The notes: generated by a model from the letters alone, not told the origin. DNA of 64,000 nt from Vagococcus humatus (GCF_003950325.1 NZ_PXZH01000001.1:965102-1029101), one strand, 5' to 3'. Positions 48,468-57,679 are shown, counted from the first letter of the stretch. Numbers and translations are program-made.

Positions 48468-49964
48468 TTACCAACCACCTGAAAATCCTCCACCACCTGA
48501 TGAACCTCCGCCAAAGGAAGAACCTCCTCCTGAGCCACCAATTGAGGAACTACCACTACTGTGATAATTAGACCAAATCAGACTTTGTAAGTAATAATTC
48601 CCTAACGTCATATTGGTCAAATCAGACAATGCCTGTTGTTTTTGGCTAGAATCGATTTCTTTACGTTTCTTTTCAGCAAAACGAAACGCTTTATTTAACT
48701 CAGTATCATCGAGAGTTATGGTATCTAAAACATGAGGACTAGACAAGTCTTTTCCTTTTAAAAAATAGTAAGTCATCAACGCAATTTCTAACTGATGATT
48801 GAGAGTATTTCTAAACTGAATGCCGTTTTGCATTAAAAACTGAGAACAAACCTGATGAATATAAGTCTGGTTTCGTTGAGAGATTCTAACTGCTAATTCA
48901 TGTTTTTCAGTGACTTCTGTAAAGTAGGTCGTCACAGCTTGTGTTAGTTTATTTTTCTTAGTAAATGGATTAACTTTTAGAGGATACTCAAATGACTGAG
49001 CATTTTCTAATAAGGGAGTTAACCATGGATCTAAATGCTTTTGATCCATATAAATAGAAACGCTATAAGGAGCTTTTGTCTTAGCTTGACGCCAGTACTG
49101 TATCAAAGCATCTACAATCAAATATTGTCCTAGCCAGTTGCCCATTTCTTCCTGGTCTTTTAATAACTTGCTAGATCCACTTATTCTAATAAGTTGTCTA
49201 GCTAAATAGCTAGATAACTGAACTTGCTTATAGGCCCCTGATTTTTCATAGATAAAAACCTTCATATTTTTATCTATATATTCCTTTTGAAGTTGACCTT
49301 TAAGCTTTTGAACACGAAGTTGGTAAATTAGAAAAACAACCACAACCAAAGCAACTAAAAAGGCTAATACAGTAAACAGCAATTTAACTGCTTTAGCTTT
49401 CCGTTCTTTTTCTTGTATAACTGCCTGCTTAGAAGCATCGTAATTACCATAGCGGTCTAATACTACTCTTTCAATGTTTTGACTAATAGTCATGACAGCA
49501 GCTCCGTACTGCTCATCTTTTAACAACTCTACCGCTTCATCGTTAACGATATCTTCTTTCATACTATCGGTAATAACATCTTCTACACCGTAACCTGTTT
49601 CTAATCGATATTTATGATCTTCTATAGCAATAACAAATAAGAAACCATTGTCAAGATTTTTTTGTCCAATCCCTAATTTTTGAAACTTCTGTTCAGCATA
49701 ATCTTCTATAGAATCATATCCCTCTAAATTAGGTAAAGTTACTACGACATATTGCGGTTTACCATCTAATGTACTAAATTTTTCTTCATTAATCTTTTTT
49801 ATATAGTCTTTGTCTTGATCATTTAAGATATGTGCCTGATCTTCAACGAAAATATTAGAAGAAGCTGCTACACTACAGTTAGGAAAAATAATTATCAGTA
49901 AACCAGTCATCAATAACCCCATTATAACCAGTAGTTTTTGTTTTTGATAGATGGACTTTTTCAT
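48468..49964 (-). CDS. TPM-domain membrane protein (YgcG-like)
   Basis: The 498-residue protein has a signal peptide (about 1-35) and an extracellular TPM domain (about 38-175, QAHILNDQDKDYI, YRLETGYGVEDVI). A membrane helix lies at about 190-215, followed by a cytoplasmic DUF2207-like region and a Gly/Ser-rich tail. I choose the ATG at 49964, with AGGAGGTGGAG upstream, over the GTG at 49970. It lies 51 bp after lemA, a common partner. Envelope stress or membrane maintenance is the likely theme. Confidence 0.88.
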   Translation of the reverse strand: MKKSIYQKQKLLVIMGLLMTGLLIIIFPNCSVAASSNIFVEDQAHILNDQDKDYIKKINEEKFSTLDGKPQYVVVTLPNLEGYDSIEDYAEQKFQKLGIGQKNLDNGFLFVIAIEDHKYRLETGYGVEDVITDSMKEDIVNDEAVELLKDEQYGAAVMTISQNIERVVLDRYGNYDASKQAVIQEKERKAKAVKLLFTVLAFLVALVVVVFLIYQLRVQKLKGQLQKEYIDKNMKVFIYEKSGAYKQVQLSSYLARQLIRISGSSKLLKDQEEMGNWLGQYLIVDALIQYWRQAKTKAPYSVSIYMDQKHLDPWLTPLLENAQSFEYPLKVNPFTKKNKLTQAVTTYFTEVTEKHELAVRISQRNQTYIHQVCSQFLMQNGIQFRNTLNHQLEIALMTYYFLKGKDLSSPHVLDTITLDDTELNKAFRFAEKKRKEIDSSQKQQALSDLTNMTLGNYYLQSLIWSNYHSSGSSSIGGSGGGSSFGGGSSGGGGFSGGW

Positions 49965-50015
49965 ACTCACTCCACCTCCTAATCTACATTCTATGTACGT
50001 CTTAACTGTTTTAGA

Positions 50016-50588
50016 TTATTTATCGTTAAAGTCTACTTGAGGTGCTTTTTCTGCCCCTTTATCCGCTTCAAAGTAGTCTTTTTTCTCAAATCCAGCTACG
50101 CCTGCAACCACGGATTTAGGAAATTTGCGTACAGACACATTATATTCTTTAACAGCTTGGTTATAACGATCTCTTTCAACTGAAATTCTGTTTTCTGTAC
50201 CTTCTAATTGAGTCATCAAAGTTTTTACATTATCATTTGATTTAAGTTCTGGATAGTTTTCCATCACGACTAACAATCGAGAAAGAGCTCCTTCTAAATT
50301 ATTGCTAGCCTCAGATACTTGTTTCACACCTTTAGCCCCAGACATTTGAGCACGTGCATCTGCTATTTCACCAAACACTTCTTTTTCTTGTTTCATGCTA
50401 CCTTTTACAGAATTTACCAAATTAGGAATTAAATCATAACGACGTTGTAACTTGGATTCAACTTGTGCCCACTGTTTATCAACCTCAGCTTCTTTCGCAA
50501 CAAATCCATTGTAAGTGACAACGCCATATAAAACGATTAAAAGTGCTACAATTCCTACAATTAAACCTGTTTTCTTTCCTTGTTTCAT
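50016..50588 (-). CDS. lemA: LemA-family membrane protein
   Basis: The 190-residue LemA protein has one N-terminal membrane helix (about 7-26) and an extracellular helical bundle with YDLIPNLVNSVKG and AEVDKQWAQVESKLQRR. It forms a gene pair with the TPM protein downstream. Function in bacteria is uncertain, but the pair often responds to envelope stress. The promoter has three AGTCT boxes, and the ribosome site is AAAAGGAGG. Confidence 0.92.
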   Translation of the reverse strand: MKQGKKTGLIVGIVALLIVLYGVVTYNGFVAKEAEVDKQWAQVESKLQRRYDLIPNLVNSVKGSMKQEKEVFGEIADARAQMSGAKGVKQVSEASNNLEGALSRLLVVMENYPELKSNDNVKTLMTQLEGTENRISVERDRYNQAVKEYNVSVRKFPKSVVAGVAGFEKKDYFEADKGAEKAPQVDFNDK

Positions 50589-50645
50589 ATCTTTTCCTCC
50601 TTTTAATTCATTAAAAAAGATAACAACATTCTGTTCTTTTTTAAC

Positions 50646-50687
50646 AGTATAAGTCAGTCTGATTATTTCTACATCAGTCTAAAGTCT
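50646..50687 (-). promoter_or_regulatory. lemA promoter with repeated AGTCT boxes
   Basis: On the minus strand a -10 TATACT lies at 50646-50651 but the -35 position is poor (ATGTAG). On the plus strand AGTCT occurs at 50656-50660, 50676-50680 and 50683-50687. An activator of the LiaR/CesR/VraR type would fit, though no match to a formal consensus is claimed. Confidence 0.45.
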
Positions 50688-50782
50688 GAGAGAAAATAAC
50701 TAGACTCTTATTTCTATTTTACATGAAACCTATCGGAAATAGCTAATTATATCCCTCTTGTTTAAACAGGTTTTCCTAACAA

Positions 50783-50817
50783 AAAACGTCTAAATCCATT
50801 ATGAATTTAGACGTTTT
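50783..50817 (-). terminator. gnd terminator
   Basis: A 13-bp perfect stem AAAACGTCTAAAT/ATTTAGACGTTTT lies just after gnd on the minus strand, with A/T flanks. Confidence 0.88.
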
Positions 50818-50828
50818 GTTTATTTTAT

Positions 50829-51734
50829 TTAATTTTTGTCACTTTTAGCTACAGCGTGCCCACCAAATTCATTGCGTAAAGCTGCTACCACCTTTCCACT
50901 AAAAGTATCTGGATACATCGAGCGGTAACGCATCATCAGTGCCATTGTGATAACGGGCGTAGGGACTTGAGTAGCTAAAGACTCTTCTACTGTCCATTTT
51001 CCTTCTCCTGATGAAAACATTTTTCCTTGAATTTCATCCAAATGTTCATCTTTTGAAAAGGCTGATTCCGTTAACTCCATTAACCATGACCGAATAACTG
51101 ACCCATTATTCCAAACCCGAGCCACTTGTTCATAATCATAATCAAAAGGTCCATGCTCTAACACATCAAAGCCTTCTGCAATAGCTTGCATCATGCCGTA
51201 TTCAATCCCATTATGTACCATTTTTAAATAATGACCGCTACCTACTGGTCCTGCATACAGGTAACCTTTTTCTACTGCCATATCTTGGAATAAAGGTTCA
51301 ATTTGTTGGAAAACAGTAGCATCTCCACCAATCATAAAACAAGCTCCTTGCCGAGCCCCTTCTACTCCACCCGAAGTTCCTACATCAAAAAAGTGAATGC
51401 CTTGACTAGCTAAACGTCCCCCTCGTGCAACAGATTCTTTATAATTAGAATTTCCTCCGTCAATCAAAATAGAGCCAGCTGGTAATAATGCTTGCATTTT
51501 TTCGATAATTTGATCGGTTGGCTCACCACACGGCACCATAGACCAAACAATTTTTAATTCAGGTAGTGCTTCTACCATTGCCTCAACTGACTGAGTCAAC
51601 TTAATATTAGCTTGATACTCTCCTTCAAGTTTTGGTTGTTTTAAATCATAAGCCACTACTTGATGACCATGATCGACTAAATTTTTAGCTAAGCTTAATC
51701 CCATTTTTCCTAAACCAACTAATCCTATTTGCAT
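50829..51734 (-). CDS. gnd: Decarboxylating 6-phosphogluconate dehydrogenase, short form
   Basis: The 301-residue enzyme oxidises 6-phosphogluconate to ribulose 5-phosphate and CO2. It has the Rossmann GLVGLGKMGLSLAKNL at the N-terminus, the substrate motif DVGTSGGVEGARQG and the catalytic Lys in HYLKMVHNGIEYGMMQ. At 301 residues it is the short form (YqeC/GntZ-like), often NAD-linked, not the 470-residue type. It has its own promoter with a palindrome over the -10. Confidence 0.9.
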   Translation of the reverse strand: MQIGLVGLGKMGLSLAKNLVDHGHQVVAYDLKQPKLEGEYQANIKLTQSVEAMVEALPELKIVWSMVPCGEPTDQIIEKMQALLPAGSILIDGGNSNYKESVARGGRLASQGIHFFDVGTSGGVEGARQGACFMIGGDATVFQQIEPLFQDMAVEKGYLYAGPVGSGHYLKMVHNGIEYGMMQAIAEGFDVLEHGPFDYDYEQVARVWNNGSVIRSWLMELTESAFSKDEHLDEIQGKMFSSGEGKWTVEESLATQVPTPVITMALMMRYRSMYPDTFSGKVVAALRNEFGGHAVAKSDKN

Positions 51735-51775
51735 GTTATGTCCTCCTTAAAGACAACTGACGTCATACGATTTCC

Positions 51776-51811
51776 ATGTATCATGATAGACATAGATTTT
51801 TGGAAAGTCAA
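51776..51811 (-). promoter_or_regulatory. gnd promoter with an overlapping palindrome
   Basis: On the minus strand, -35 TTGACT (51806-51811), a 17-bp spacer and -10 TATCAT (51783-51788). The palindrome ATCATGAT with ATGT and ACAT arms (51776-51793) covers the -10. It fits an operator for the adjacent GntR protein. Confidence 0.55.
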
Positions 51812-51817
51812 CCTAAA

Positions 51818-51843
51818 AAAGAGAAAGTTTTCACTTTCTCTTT
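51818..51843 (-). terminator. Terminator after the GntR gene
   Basis: AAAGAGAAAGT (51818-51828) pairs with ACTTTCTCTTT (51833-51843). It isolates the GntR gene from gnd. Confidence 0.8.
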
Positions 51844-51845
51844 CA

Positions 51846-52514
51846 TTAAATATGTAATTTTTCTTTATTATATTGCAAATGTTGCAACATCTGATTTCTA
51901 GCTAAAACTGGATCATGATTTTTAATTCCCTCTAAAATACCTCGGTGGGTTTCAATCGTTTCTGTTTTCAAACTACGATCGGTTAAATTAACAAACAAGG
52001 AGACACCTGACTGAATAACTGGTAATAATAGTGGCACAACTAAATTCCCACTAGCCTTAGCAATGGCTTCATGAAATTCTATATCTTTTTGCGTATGATC
52101 TTCATCTGCTTTGATTAATGTTTCAATTTCTTGACTTAATTGGGTCAAACGTTGAATGTCTTCAGAAGTTGCTCGCTGAGCGGCTAATTCTGCCACTTTT
52201 GGCTCAATCATTAAACGAACTTCCATTAAATCTTTACTTAACTGGTGCTTATCTGATATATAAGCCAGTCCTAAAGGGTCCTCTGTTAAACCTGGTGTTT
52301 CTGTCACAAACGTCCCTTTTCCTCGTTTAATTTCCACCACATTGCGTGCTGCTAACAACTTAATAGCTTCACGAATTGTCCCACGACCAACCTCTAATGA
52401 CTCTGCTAATTCGAATTCACTTGGAAGTTGGTCCTCTGGTTGATATTGTTCTGTTTTTATTAGTTCTTCGATTTCTTTTGCTACTGACTCAGAAAGTGAA
52501 GGTCTTTTTGCCAT
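51846..52514 (-). CDS. GntR-family regulator, FadR/FCD subgroup
   Basis: The 222-residue regulator has an N-terminal winged helix (about 8-75, LPSEFELAESLEVGRGTIREAIKLLA) and an all-helical FCD effector domain. The FCD metal and ligand residues lie in MEVRLMIEPKVAELAA, DIEFHEAIAKASGN and ETHRGILEGI. It lies 28 bp after the small hypothetical gene. Candidate targets are gnd (palindrome over its -10) or the lactate genes upstream; B. subtilis LutR is also GntR/FCD. Confidence 0.88.
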   Translation of the reverse strand: MAKRPSLSESVAKEIEELIKTEQYQPEDQLPSEFELAESLEVGRGTIREAIKLLAARNVVEIKRGKGTFVTETPGLTEDPLGLAYISDKHQLSKDLMEVRLMIEPKVAELAAQRATSEDIQRLTQLSQEIETLIKADEDHTQKDIEFHEAIAKASGNLVVPLLLPVIQSGVSLFVNLTDRSLKTETIETHRGILEGIKNHDPVLARNQMLQHLQYNKEKLHI

Positions 52515-52542
52515 TATTCATTTCACCTACTTATACTCTAGT

Positions 52543-52854
52543 TTAATCATATTTAAAATCAGAAATAGTTTTATAAAATTGTTTTACTTGAACCTGACTG
52601 TAATTATTTTCTGATAAAAATGAATCAATAGGTTGTAAATTTCCTTGGTAGTCTGTTTTAAATATGGTTCTCTCTTTTTCTTGAAGTAAAACAAATTCAA
52701 TCACGGTGTCTGGAATATGACAAATCATAGTTAACGGGCCTTTATCTGTTTCAAGTACTACCACCAATTGTAAAGGTTGAATCACCCCACACCTTGCATT
52801 GATAAACATATCTGGTCTTGTTTCTTCTAAATTTTCTAACCATTCTGTTAACAT
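52543..52854 (-). CDS. Hypothetical protein, cotranscribed with the GntR regulator
   Basis: The 103-residue soluble protein starts at an ATG after GAGGAGGAAATGA, a strong site. It has alternating strands and short helices (LQLVVVLETDKGPLTMICHI, VIEFVLLQEKERTIF) and no signal peptide or membrane segment. I do not recognise a family. The lactate permease terminator upstream and the 28-bp gap to the GntR gene place it in that regulator's operon. Confidence 0.65.
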   Translation of the reverse strand: MLTEWLENLEETRPDMFINARCGVIQPLQLVVVLETDKGPLTMICHIPDTVIEFVLLQEKERTIFKTDYQGNLQPIDSFLSENNYSQVQVKQFYKTISDFKYD

Positions 52855-52896
52855 TCATTTCCTCCTCACGTTTTACCTTCTTTAGTATAACATGAA

Positions 52897-52933
52897 AAAA
52901 AGTCTAAAAAATCTATAATCTTTTAGACTTTTT
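52897..52933 (-). terminator. lut operon terminator
   Basis: AAAAAGTCTAAAA (52897-52909) pairs with TTTTAGACTTTTT (52921-52933), seven bases after the lactate permease gene. Confidence 0.85.
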
Positions 52934-52939
52934 CAACGA

Positions 52940-54466
52940 TTAAATTTTACCTAAAGCTTTACCTAATGCAAAGACTACCATACAAATAATCAATGTATAG
53001 ATAGCACAATACTTCATGGCTTGTTTCAAAATGTTTCCTTCTTCTCCAACTAGGCCAGTTGCCCCAGTTGCTACCGCAATACTTTGCGGAGAAATCATTT
53101 TACCTGCAGTAGCTCCTGCCATATTCGCTGCTGCTAACCAGAAAGGATCTACTTTCAAGCTATGAGCTGCTTGTACTTGCAGTTCACCAAACAACACGTT
53201 AGCAGAAGTATCACTCCCCGTTATAAAGGTACCTAAAGCTCCAATAATTGGGGCGATAAACGGATAGAACGAACCAGTCATCGTTACTAAACTAACTGCA
53301 ATGATATCAATCATTCCGCTATATCCCATAACTTTTGATAGCCCTACAATCGATCCCACTGTAATCATGGTTTTACCCATTTGTTTGACTGTTTTACCTA
53401 GTATACCTAGGATTTGGCCAAAAGTTAATCCTTGAACTCTTCCACCAATAAACGTTGCTAACAAAATAAGTGTCCCTGGCGAAGTTAACCAAACAATGCT
53501 ATAAGGTTTAGCACCTTCACCGATGTAAATCGGAAATTCTGTTCGAATGCTAGAAAGCGCTTGATTAATTACTGGGAATAAAGAAGAACTAAAGATAATA
53601 AAGATAAAGACTAAGATAAAAGGAATCCACGCTTTAATGCCATCTGATGTACTAACTTTTTCAGCAGATGCTTTTTCTTCCTCAGAAGACATTTTTTTAG
53701 CAATCAATACTGTTAAGAAAATACAAACAATTGATCCTACAATCGAAGGTAGTTCTGCACCTAAATATTTAGAGATAAACACTTGTGGAATAGCAAACGC
53801 CAAACCAGATACTAAAGTGATGCCAAAAACACCTTTAATAGATTTAAAGCCTTTGTCTTCCGTTAATGCTACTAAAATGAAAGGAATCAAAATAATTAAA
53901 ATAAATAATTGAATAGATACGGTATAAGACAATTGTTTTACTTCTAAACCAGTCACTTGAGAAAGTGTGGCAACTGGTAACCCAATCGCTCCGAAAGCTG
54001 TTGGAGTGGTATTAGCAATTAAACAAATAACAGCTGCTTTAACTGGTGACATACCTAGTACAGCTAAAATGCTTGCTGGAATCGCTACAGCTGTTCCAAA
54101 ACCTGCTACAGCCTCTAAAAAGCCACCTAAGCCCCAAGCAAGTAGTAACACTAAGATACGTAAGTCACTAGAAATTGATGTCAACATCTTCATAATGGTG
54201 TCCATACCACCAGATTCTTTACTTACGTTGTAAATAAAGACCGCTGCAATAATAACGTATACAATTGGCCAAATAGCCATGGTAATTCCTTCTAATGCTG
54301 CAGTAATACTATGCATAACTGGGAAACTAAAACCAACAATACTTAACACAATCGTAATTCCTAAACCAATCAAGCAGGCTAAGTCGCCACGCATTTTAAA
54401 AACGCCTAGCGACAAGATTAGCCATACAATAGGAATGATTGCTAAAAGAGTCTGTGCTACATCCAT
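52940..54466 (-). CDS. L-lactate permease (LctP/LldP family)
   Basis: The 508-residue transporter has about twelve membrane helices and is of LctP type. Landmarks are KESGGMDTIMKML, GGFLEAVAGFGTAVAIP, GSDTSANVLFGELQ and GKMISPQSIAVA. It imports lactate (or glycolate) in symport with protons. It lies 26 bp after lutC and is the last gene of the lactate operon, so import and oxidation are coexpressed. ATG follows GGAGG. Confidence 0.92.
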   Translation of the reverse strand: MDVAQTLLAIIPIVWLILSLGVFKMRGDLACLIGLGITIVLSIVGFSFPVMHSITAALEGITMAIWPIVYVIIAAVFIYNVSKESGGMDTIMKMLTSISSDLRILVLLLAWGLGGFLEAVAGFGTAVAIPASILAVLGMSPVKAAVICLIANTTPTAFGAIGLPVATLSQVTGLEVKQLSYTVSIQLFILIILIPFILVALTEDKGFKSIKGVFGITLVSGLAFAIPQVFISKYLGAELPSIVGSIVCIFLTVLIAKKMSSEEEKASAEKVSTSDGIKAWIPFILVFIFIIFSSSLFPVINQALSSIRTEFPIYIGEGAKPYSIVWLTSPGTLILLATFIGGRVQGLTFGQILGILGKTVKQMGKTMITVGSIVGLSKVMGYSGMIDIIAVSLVTMTGSFYPFIAPIIGALGTFITGSDTSANVLFGELQVQAAHSLKVDPFWLAAANMAGATAGKMISPQSIAVATGATGLVGEEGNILKQAMKYCAIYTLIICMVVFALGKALGKI

Positions 54467-54492
54467 CTTTCATTCCTCCAATACCTTTTGTT

Positions 54493-55224
54493 TTATAAAT
54501 CTTCTACTACAACATATACCACTTCAATTGGTCCATGCAAACCAACAACTAATTGCATCTCAATATCTCCAGAGTTAGACGGCCCTGATATAAAGTGGAT
54601 AGCTGATCCTAATGTTTCACCTTTTGCTCGTTTTTCATGATAGAAATCGGCAGCTTGAGTGGAACGAGGCACTATTTTACTTTTAGGCACAATGGAAATA
54701 TAGTGAGTAGGTAAAAAGTGTAAAGAACGGCCTTGGCCTGCATGGGTTTCAACCACAATCGAACCAGATTCAGCTAATAAAAACTCCGCAAATGCTACCG
54801 CAACGTTAGCTTCACTAGCTGTTTGAATGTTCTCTTCTCTGTAATCAGCACCTTTTTGCCAAAAAGCACGATCAAAATCAACAGAATGATTAGCATAGTC
54901 ATTGGCATCAAACTGATTAAGTCCAACTTCTTTAAATCTATTATCAGTTGGTAGTAACACTTTACCGTTACCCCATTTGCCAATTAATTCATTGATAATT
55001 CCTTCTAAATCTGCTTGTTTTGTTTCAACAATATTTGTATGAATTTTTTTAACTCGCTCTTTGGCTACTTGTAATAATTCATCTTGGGTTTTACCACTTA
55101 ATGTTTCGTGAGGTAATTGATTCATTGGCTCAAAAGGATGTGATTCAACTGGTTGGCGCTCAATTCCTAATTTTTCTGTTAAATTTTTCAAGAAATCTTC
55201 TCTATTTTGAATAAGTTCAGTCAT
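54493..55224 (-). CDS. lutC: Lactate utilisation protein LutC
   Basis: The 243-residue LUD-domain protein is the third component of the LutABC lactate oxidase complex. It has the LUD landmarks AEFLLAESGSIVVETHAGQGRSLHFLP and SGPSNSGDIEMQLVVGLHGP. It contains no Fe-S motif. It starts at 55224, overlapping the lutB stop by one base (TAATG), which indicates coupling. Confidence 0.93.
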   Translation of the reverse strand: MTELIQNREDFLKNLTEKLGIERQPVESHPFEPMNQLPHETLSGKTQDELLQVAKERVKKIHTNIVETKQADLEGIINELIGKWGNGKVLLPTDNRFKEVGLNQFDANDYANHSVDFDRAFWQKGADYREENIQTASEANVAVAFAEFLLAESGSIVVETHAGQGRSLHFLPTHYISIVPKSKIVPRSTQAADFYHEKRAKGETLGSAIHFISGPSNSGDIEMQLVVGLHGPIEVVYVVVEDL

Positions 55225-56693
55225 TATTTATCACCTGCTTTTTGACGATTTTTATACCAACTTCTAAAGTTTTCAGAGCCTTTTGGTGGTCGTGGTAAAT
55301 CTCTAACATCTGTCCAACCTTTGACCATACCTGGACCTTTGTCAATATAGCCACCGTAATCATACATATTTTCTACTGAAATATTTTTCTTCTTGCTTAG
55401 TGGAGCTGATCCAGCATGAGCGAATGTCATGGCAGATTTAAACATCCAAGGAGTAGAGGTTCCTTTTCCAATCACTTTCATTTGGAAGTCATCAAAGCCA
55501 TGCTGCATGCCAAGTTCATTTGTCATAACTCGTCTATGTTCAATCAATAGCTCATGAAGAGGTATTTTAACAGGACAAGTTTCTGTGCAGGCACCGCATA
55601 AACTTGAAGCATAAGGTAATTCACCAAATTGTTTATAGCCACCTAACACTGGAGATAGCACTGCTCCAATTGGTCCTGGATAAATTGATCCATATCCATG
55701 TCCACCAATATGACGATAAACAGGACATACATTTAAACATGACCCACAGCGAATACATTGTAAAACTGATTGAAAGGCTGTACCTAAAGCATTGGAACGA
55801 CCATTATCTAAAATAACTACATGAAAATCTTCTGGTCCATCTGACTCGTCTTCAGCTTTTTTACCAGCAAAGGTTACATAAGTTGTCAACGTTTGTCCCA
55901 CAGCACTTCTAGCTAATAAGTTATCTAAAACTTCTGCTTCCTTCATGGTAGGAACAATTCTTTCCATTCCCATTAAAACGACTTGTGTTTTAGGAACACT
56001 GATGGTTAAGTCCGCATTTCCCTCGTTAGTATCTAAATTAATAATGCCACTATCTGCTACGGCAAAGTTACAACCAGTGATCCCCATATCTGCTTCTAAG
56101 AAGAATTTTCTCATAACCTCTCTCGCACAACGAGCTAAGTTAACTGGTTCATTATCTCCTTTGTAGCCTAATTTTTTCTCAAATACTTGACGAATTTGCT
56201 CTCTATTTTTATGAATACTTGGAAAAACGATATGAGAAGGTTCATCCCAATCATCCATTTGTAAAATAAATTCCGCTAAGTCTGTCTCCATTACGTTAAC
56301 ACCCTCAAGGTCTAACAACATTGGATCAATATCTACCTCTGTTGTCACCATTGACTTGGACTTAACAACTTTTTTAATTTGTTTTTCGATGATAAGGCGT
56401 TTGACATAATCTTGTGCTTCTTGTGCAGTTTGTGCGAAGAACACTTTCCCACCTTGCTTAGCTACATTATCACTAAATTGTTCTAAGTAATCAGGTAAAT
56501 AAGCGATAGTATGTTGACGAATTTGTTCGCCTAACTCACGCCACTGTTCCCAGTTGCCTAATTCATCTCTAGCTCCTTCTCTTTTTTCCCATTGAGCATC
56601 TTGGGCTTTCGCCACAGCTTTTTGCATAAATACATCTTTTTCACTGTCTTTTAATCGCTCTAGTAATGGCTTTTCACTTGTTTTTAATCCCAT
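55224..56693 (-). CDS. lutB: Lactate utilisation iron-sulfur protein LutB
   Basis: The 489-residue protein carries the electron-transfer part of LutABC. An N-terminal LUD domain is followed by two 4Fe-4S motifs, CIRCGSCLNVCP and CGACTETCP, near residues 325-390. LutABC oxidises L-lactate to pyruvate independently of classical dehydrogenases. It lies 15 bp after lutA. The normal length is about 475-490, so it is intact. Confidence 0.93.
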   Translation of the reverse strand: MGLKTSEKPLLERLKDSEKDVFMQKAVAKAQDAQWEKREGARDELGNWEQWRELGEQIRQHTIAYLPDYLEQFSDNVAKQGGKVFFAQTAQEAQDYVKRLIIEKQIKKVVKSKSMVTTEVDIDPMLLDLEGVNVMETDLAEFILQMDDWDEPSHIVFPSIHKNREQIRQVFEKKLGYKGDNEPVNLARCAREVMRKFFLEADMGITGCNFAVADSGIINLDTNEGNADLTISVPKTQVVLMGMERIVPTMKEAEVLDNLLARSAVGQTLTTYVTFAGKKAEDESDGPEDFHVVILDNGRSNALGTAFQSVLQCIRCGSCLNVCPVYRHIGGHGYGSIYPGPIGAVLSPVLGGYKQFGELPYASSLCGACTETCPVKIPLHELLIEHRRVMTNELGMQHGFDDFQMKVIGKGTSTPWMFKSAMTFAHAGSAPLSKKKNISVENMYDYGGYIDKGPGMVKGWTDVRDLPRPPKGSENFRSWYKNRQKAGDK

Positions 56694-56708
56694 GGTTACT
56701 TTCTCCTC

Positions 56709-57470
56709 CTATCCTTTAACGTTAATCTTTGGTGTATCCATACGAGCTAGGTCTACTTGATTGTTTAAGACTTCTGCAATGTGCATAATCTTAATTTTTT
56801 TGCCTTCTCGGTTTAACTTTCCGCCGATATTCATCAAACATCCCATGTCTGCACTAATCAAAATTTCAGCTCCGGTATCTACTACATCATTCATTTTTTC
56901 TGTTACCATTTGCTCAGAAATTTCAGGCATTTTAACAGAGAATGTTCCACCAAACCCACAACAGTTTTCAATGTGAGGAAGGGGAACCATTTCCAATCCT
57001 TTAACATGATCCAGCATAACAAAAGGAGCTTCCCTTTCGTCTAATAGACGAGTCATGTGACAAGAGCGGTGATAGGTTGCTTTAGCGTCTAGACTAGCTC
57101 CTACATTTTTTAGACCTAACACGCGGTATAAAAACTGACTGAACTCATAAGTCTTATTAGCTAATTCCACTGCTTTAGGATAATAAATAGGATCATCTTT
57201 CATAATTTCAGGATACTCACGCAACATGGCAACACATGAACCAGCAGAACCTACTACTACTTCTGCTCCTTCAAAAGCATCAATTTGGTTTCTAATAGCA
57301 GGTATACTCTCATCAACATACCCACTATTGTAAGTAGGCTGACCACAACACACCTGTTTGTCAGGAAATTCCGTTTCACATCCACACCGTTCTAACACTT
57401 CTACCATAGCTTTACCTACATCTGGAAACATTAAATCCACTACACAGGTTGAAAAGATACTTACTTTCAT
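56709..57470 (-). CDS. lutA: Lactate utilisation protein LutA
   Basis: The 253-residue protein is the CCG-domain subunit of LutABC. Two cysteine-rich CCG modules are visible: CCGQPTYNSG (about 47-56) and CCGFGGTFSV (about 170-180). These resemble heterodisulfide-reductase subunits that hold Fe-S clusters. The ATG at 57470 follows AAGGAGGATTTTTGAG; an earlier in-frame ATG at 57506 is unsupported. It is the first gene of the operon. Confidence 0.93.
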   Translation of the reverse strand: MKVSIFSTCVVDLMFPDVGKAMVEVLERCGCETEFPDKQVCCGQPTYNSGYVDESIPAIRNQIDAFEGAEVVVGSAGSCVAMLREYPEIMKDDPIYYPKAVELANKTYEFSQFLYRVLGLKNVGASLDAKATYHRSCHMTRLLDEREAPFVMLDHVKGLEMVPLPHIENCCGFGGTFSVKMPEISEQMVTEKMNDVVDTGAEILISADMGCLMNIGGKLNREGKKIKIMHIAEVLNNQVDLARMDTPKINVKG

Positions 57471-57641
57471 CTCAAAAATCCTCCTTGTATGTTTTAAAGA
57501 AATCACTTAATAAACGGAGCATATAACAACATAATAATTAAGAATAACTGCTAACTCAGTTTTTAAAATAAATATATATCAAAATGGCTTCGTTTATCAT
57601 TTTTCTTTTTCACTAATTATAATTTTTACAATACAATAATT

Positions 57642-57679
57642 ATTATAACAATCAACTATTCATGTTGCAATCGTTTTCT
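57642..57679 (-). promoter_or_regulatory. lut promoter with overlapping cre site
   Basis: On the minus strand, -35 TTGCAA (57665-57670), a 17-bp spacer and -10 TATAAT (57642-57647). On the plus strand 57665-57679 reads TTGCAATCGTTTTCT, a full match to the cre consensus WTGNAANCGNWNNCW. CcpA binding would block the -35 box. The 5' leader is about 165 nt. Confidence 0.75.

Noticed and set aside
48382..48564. Pro/Glu-rich plus-strand frame
   Set aside because: It is the complement of the Gly/Ser-rich tail of the TPM protein, not a gene.
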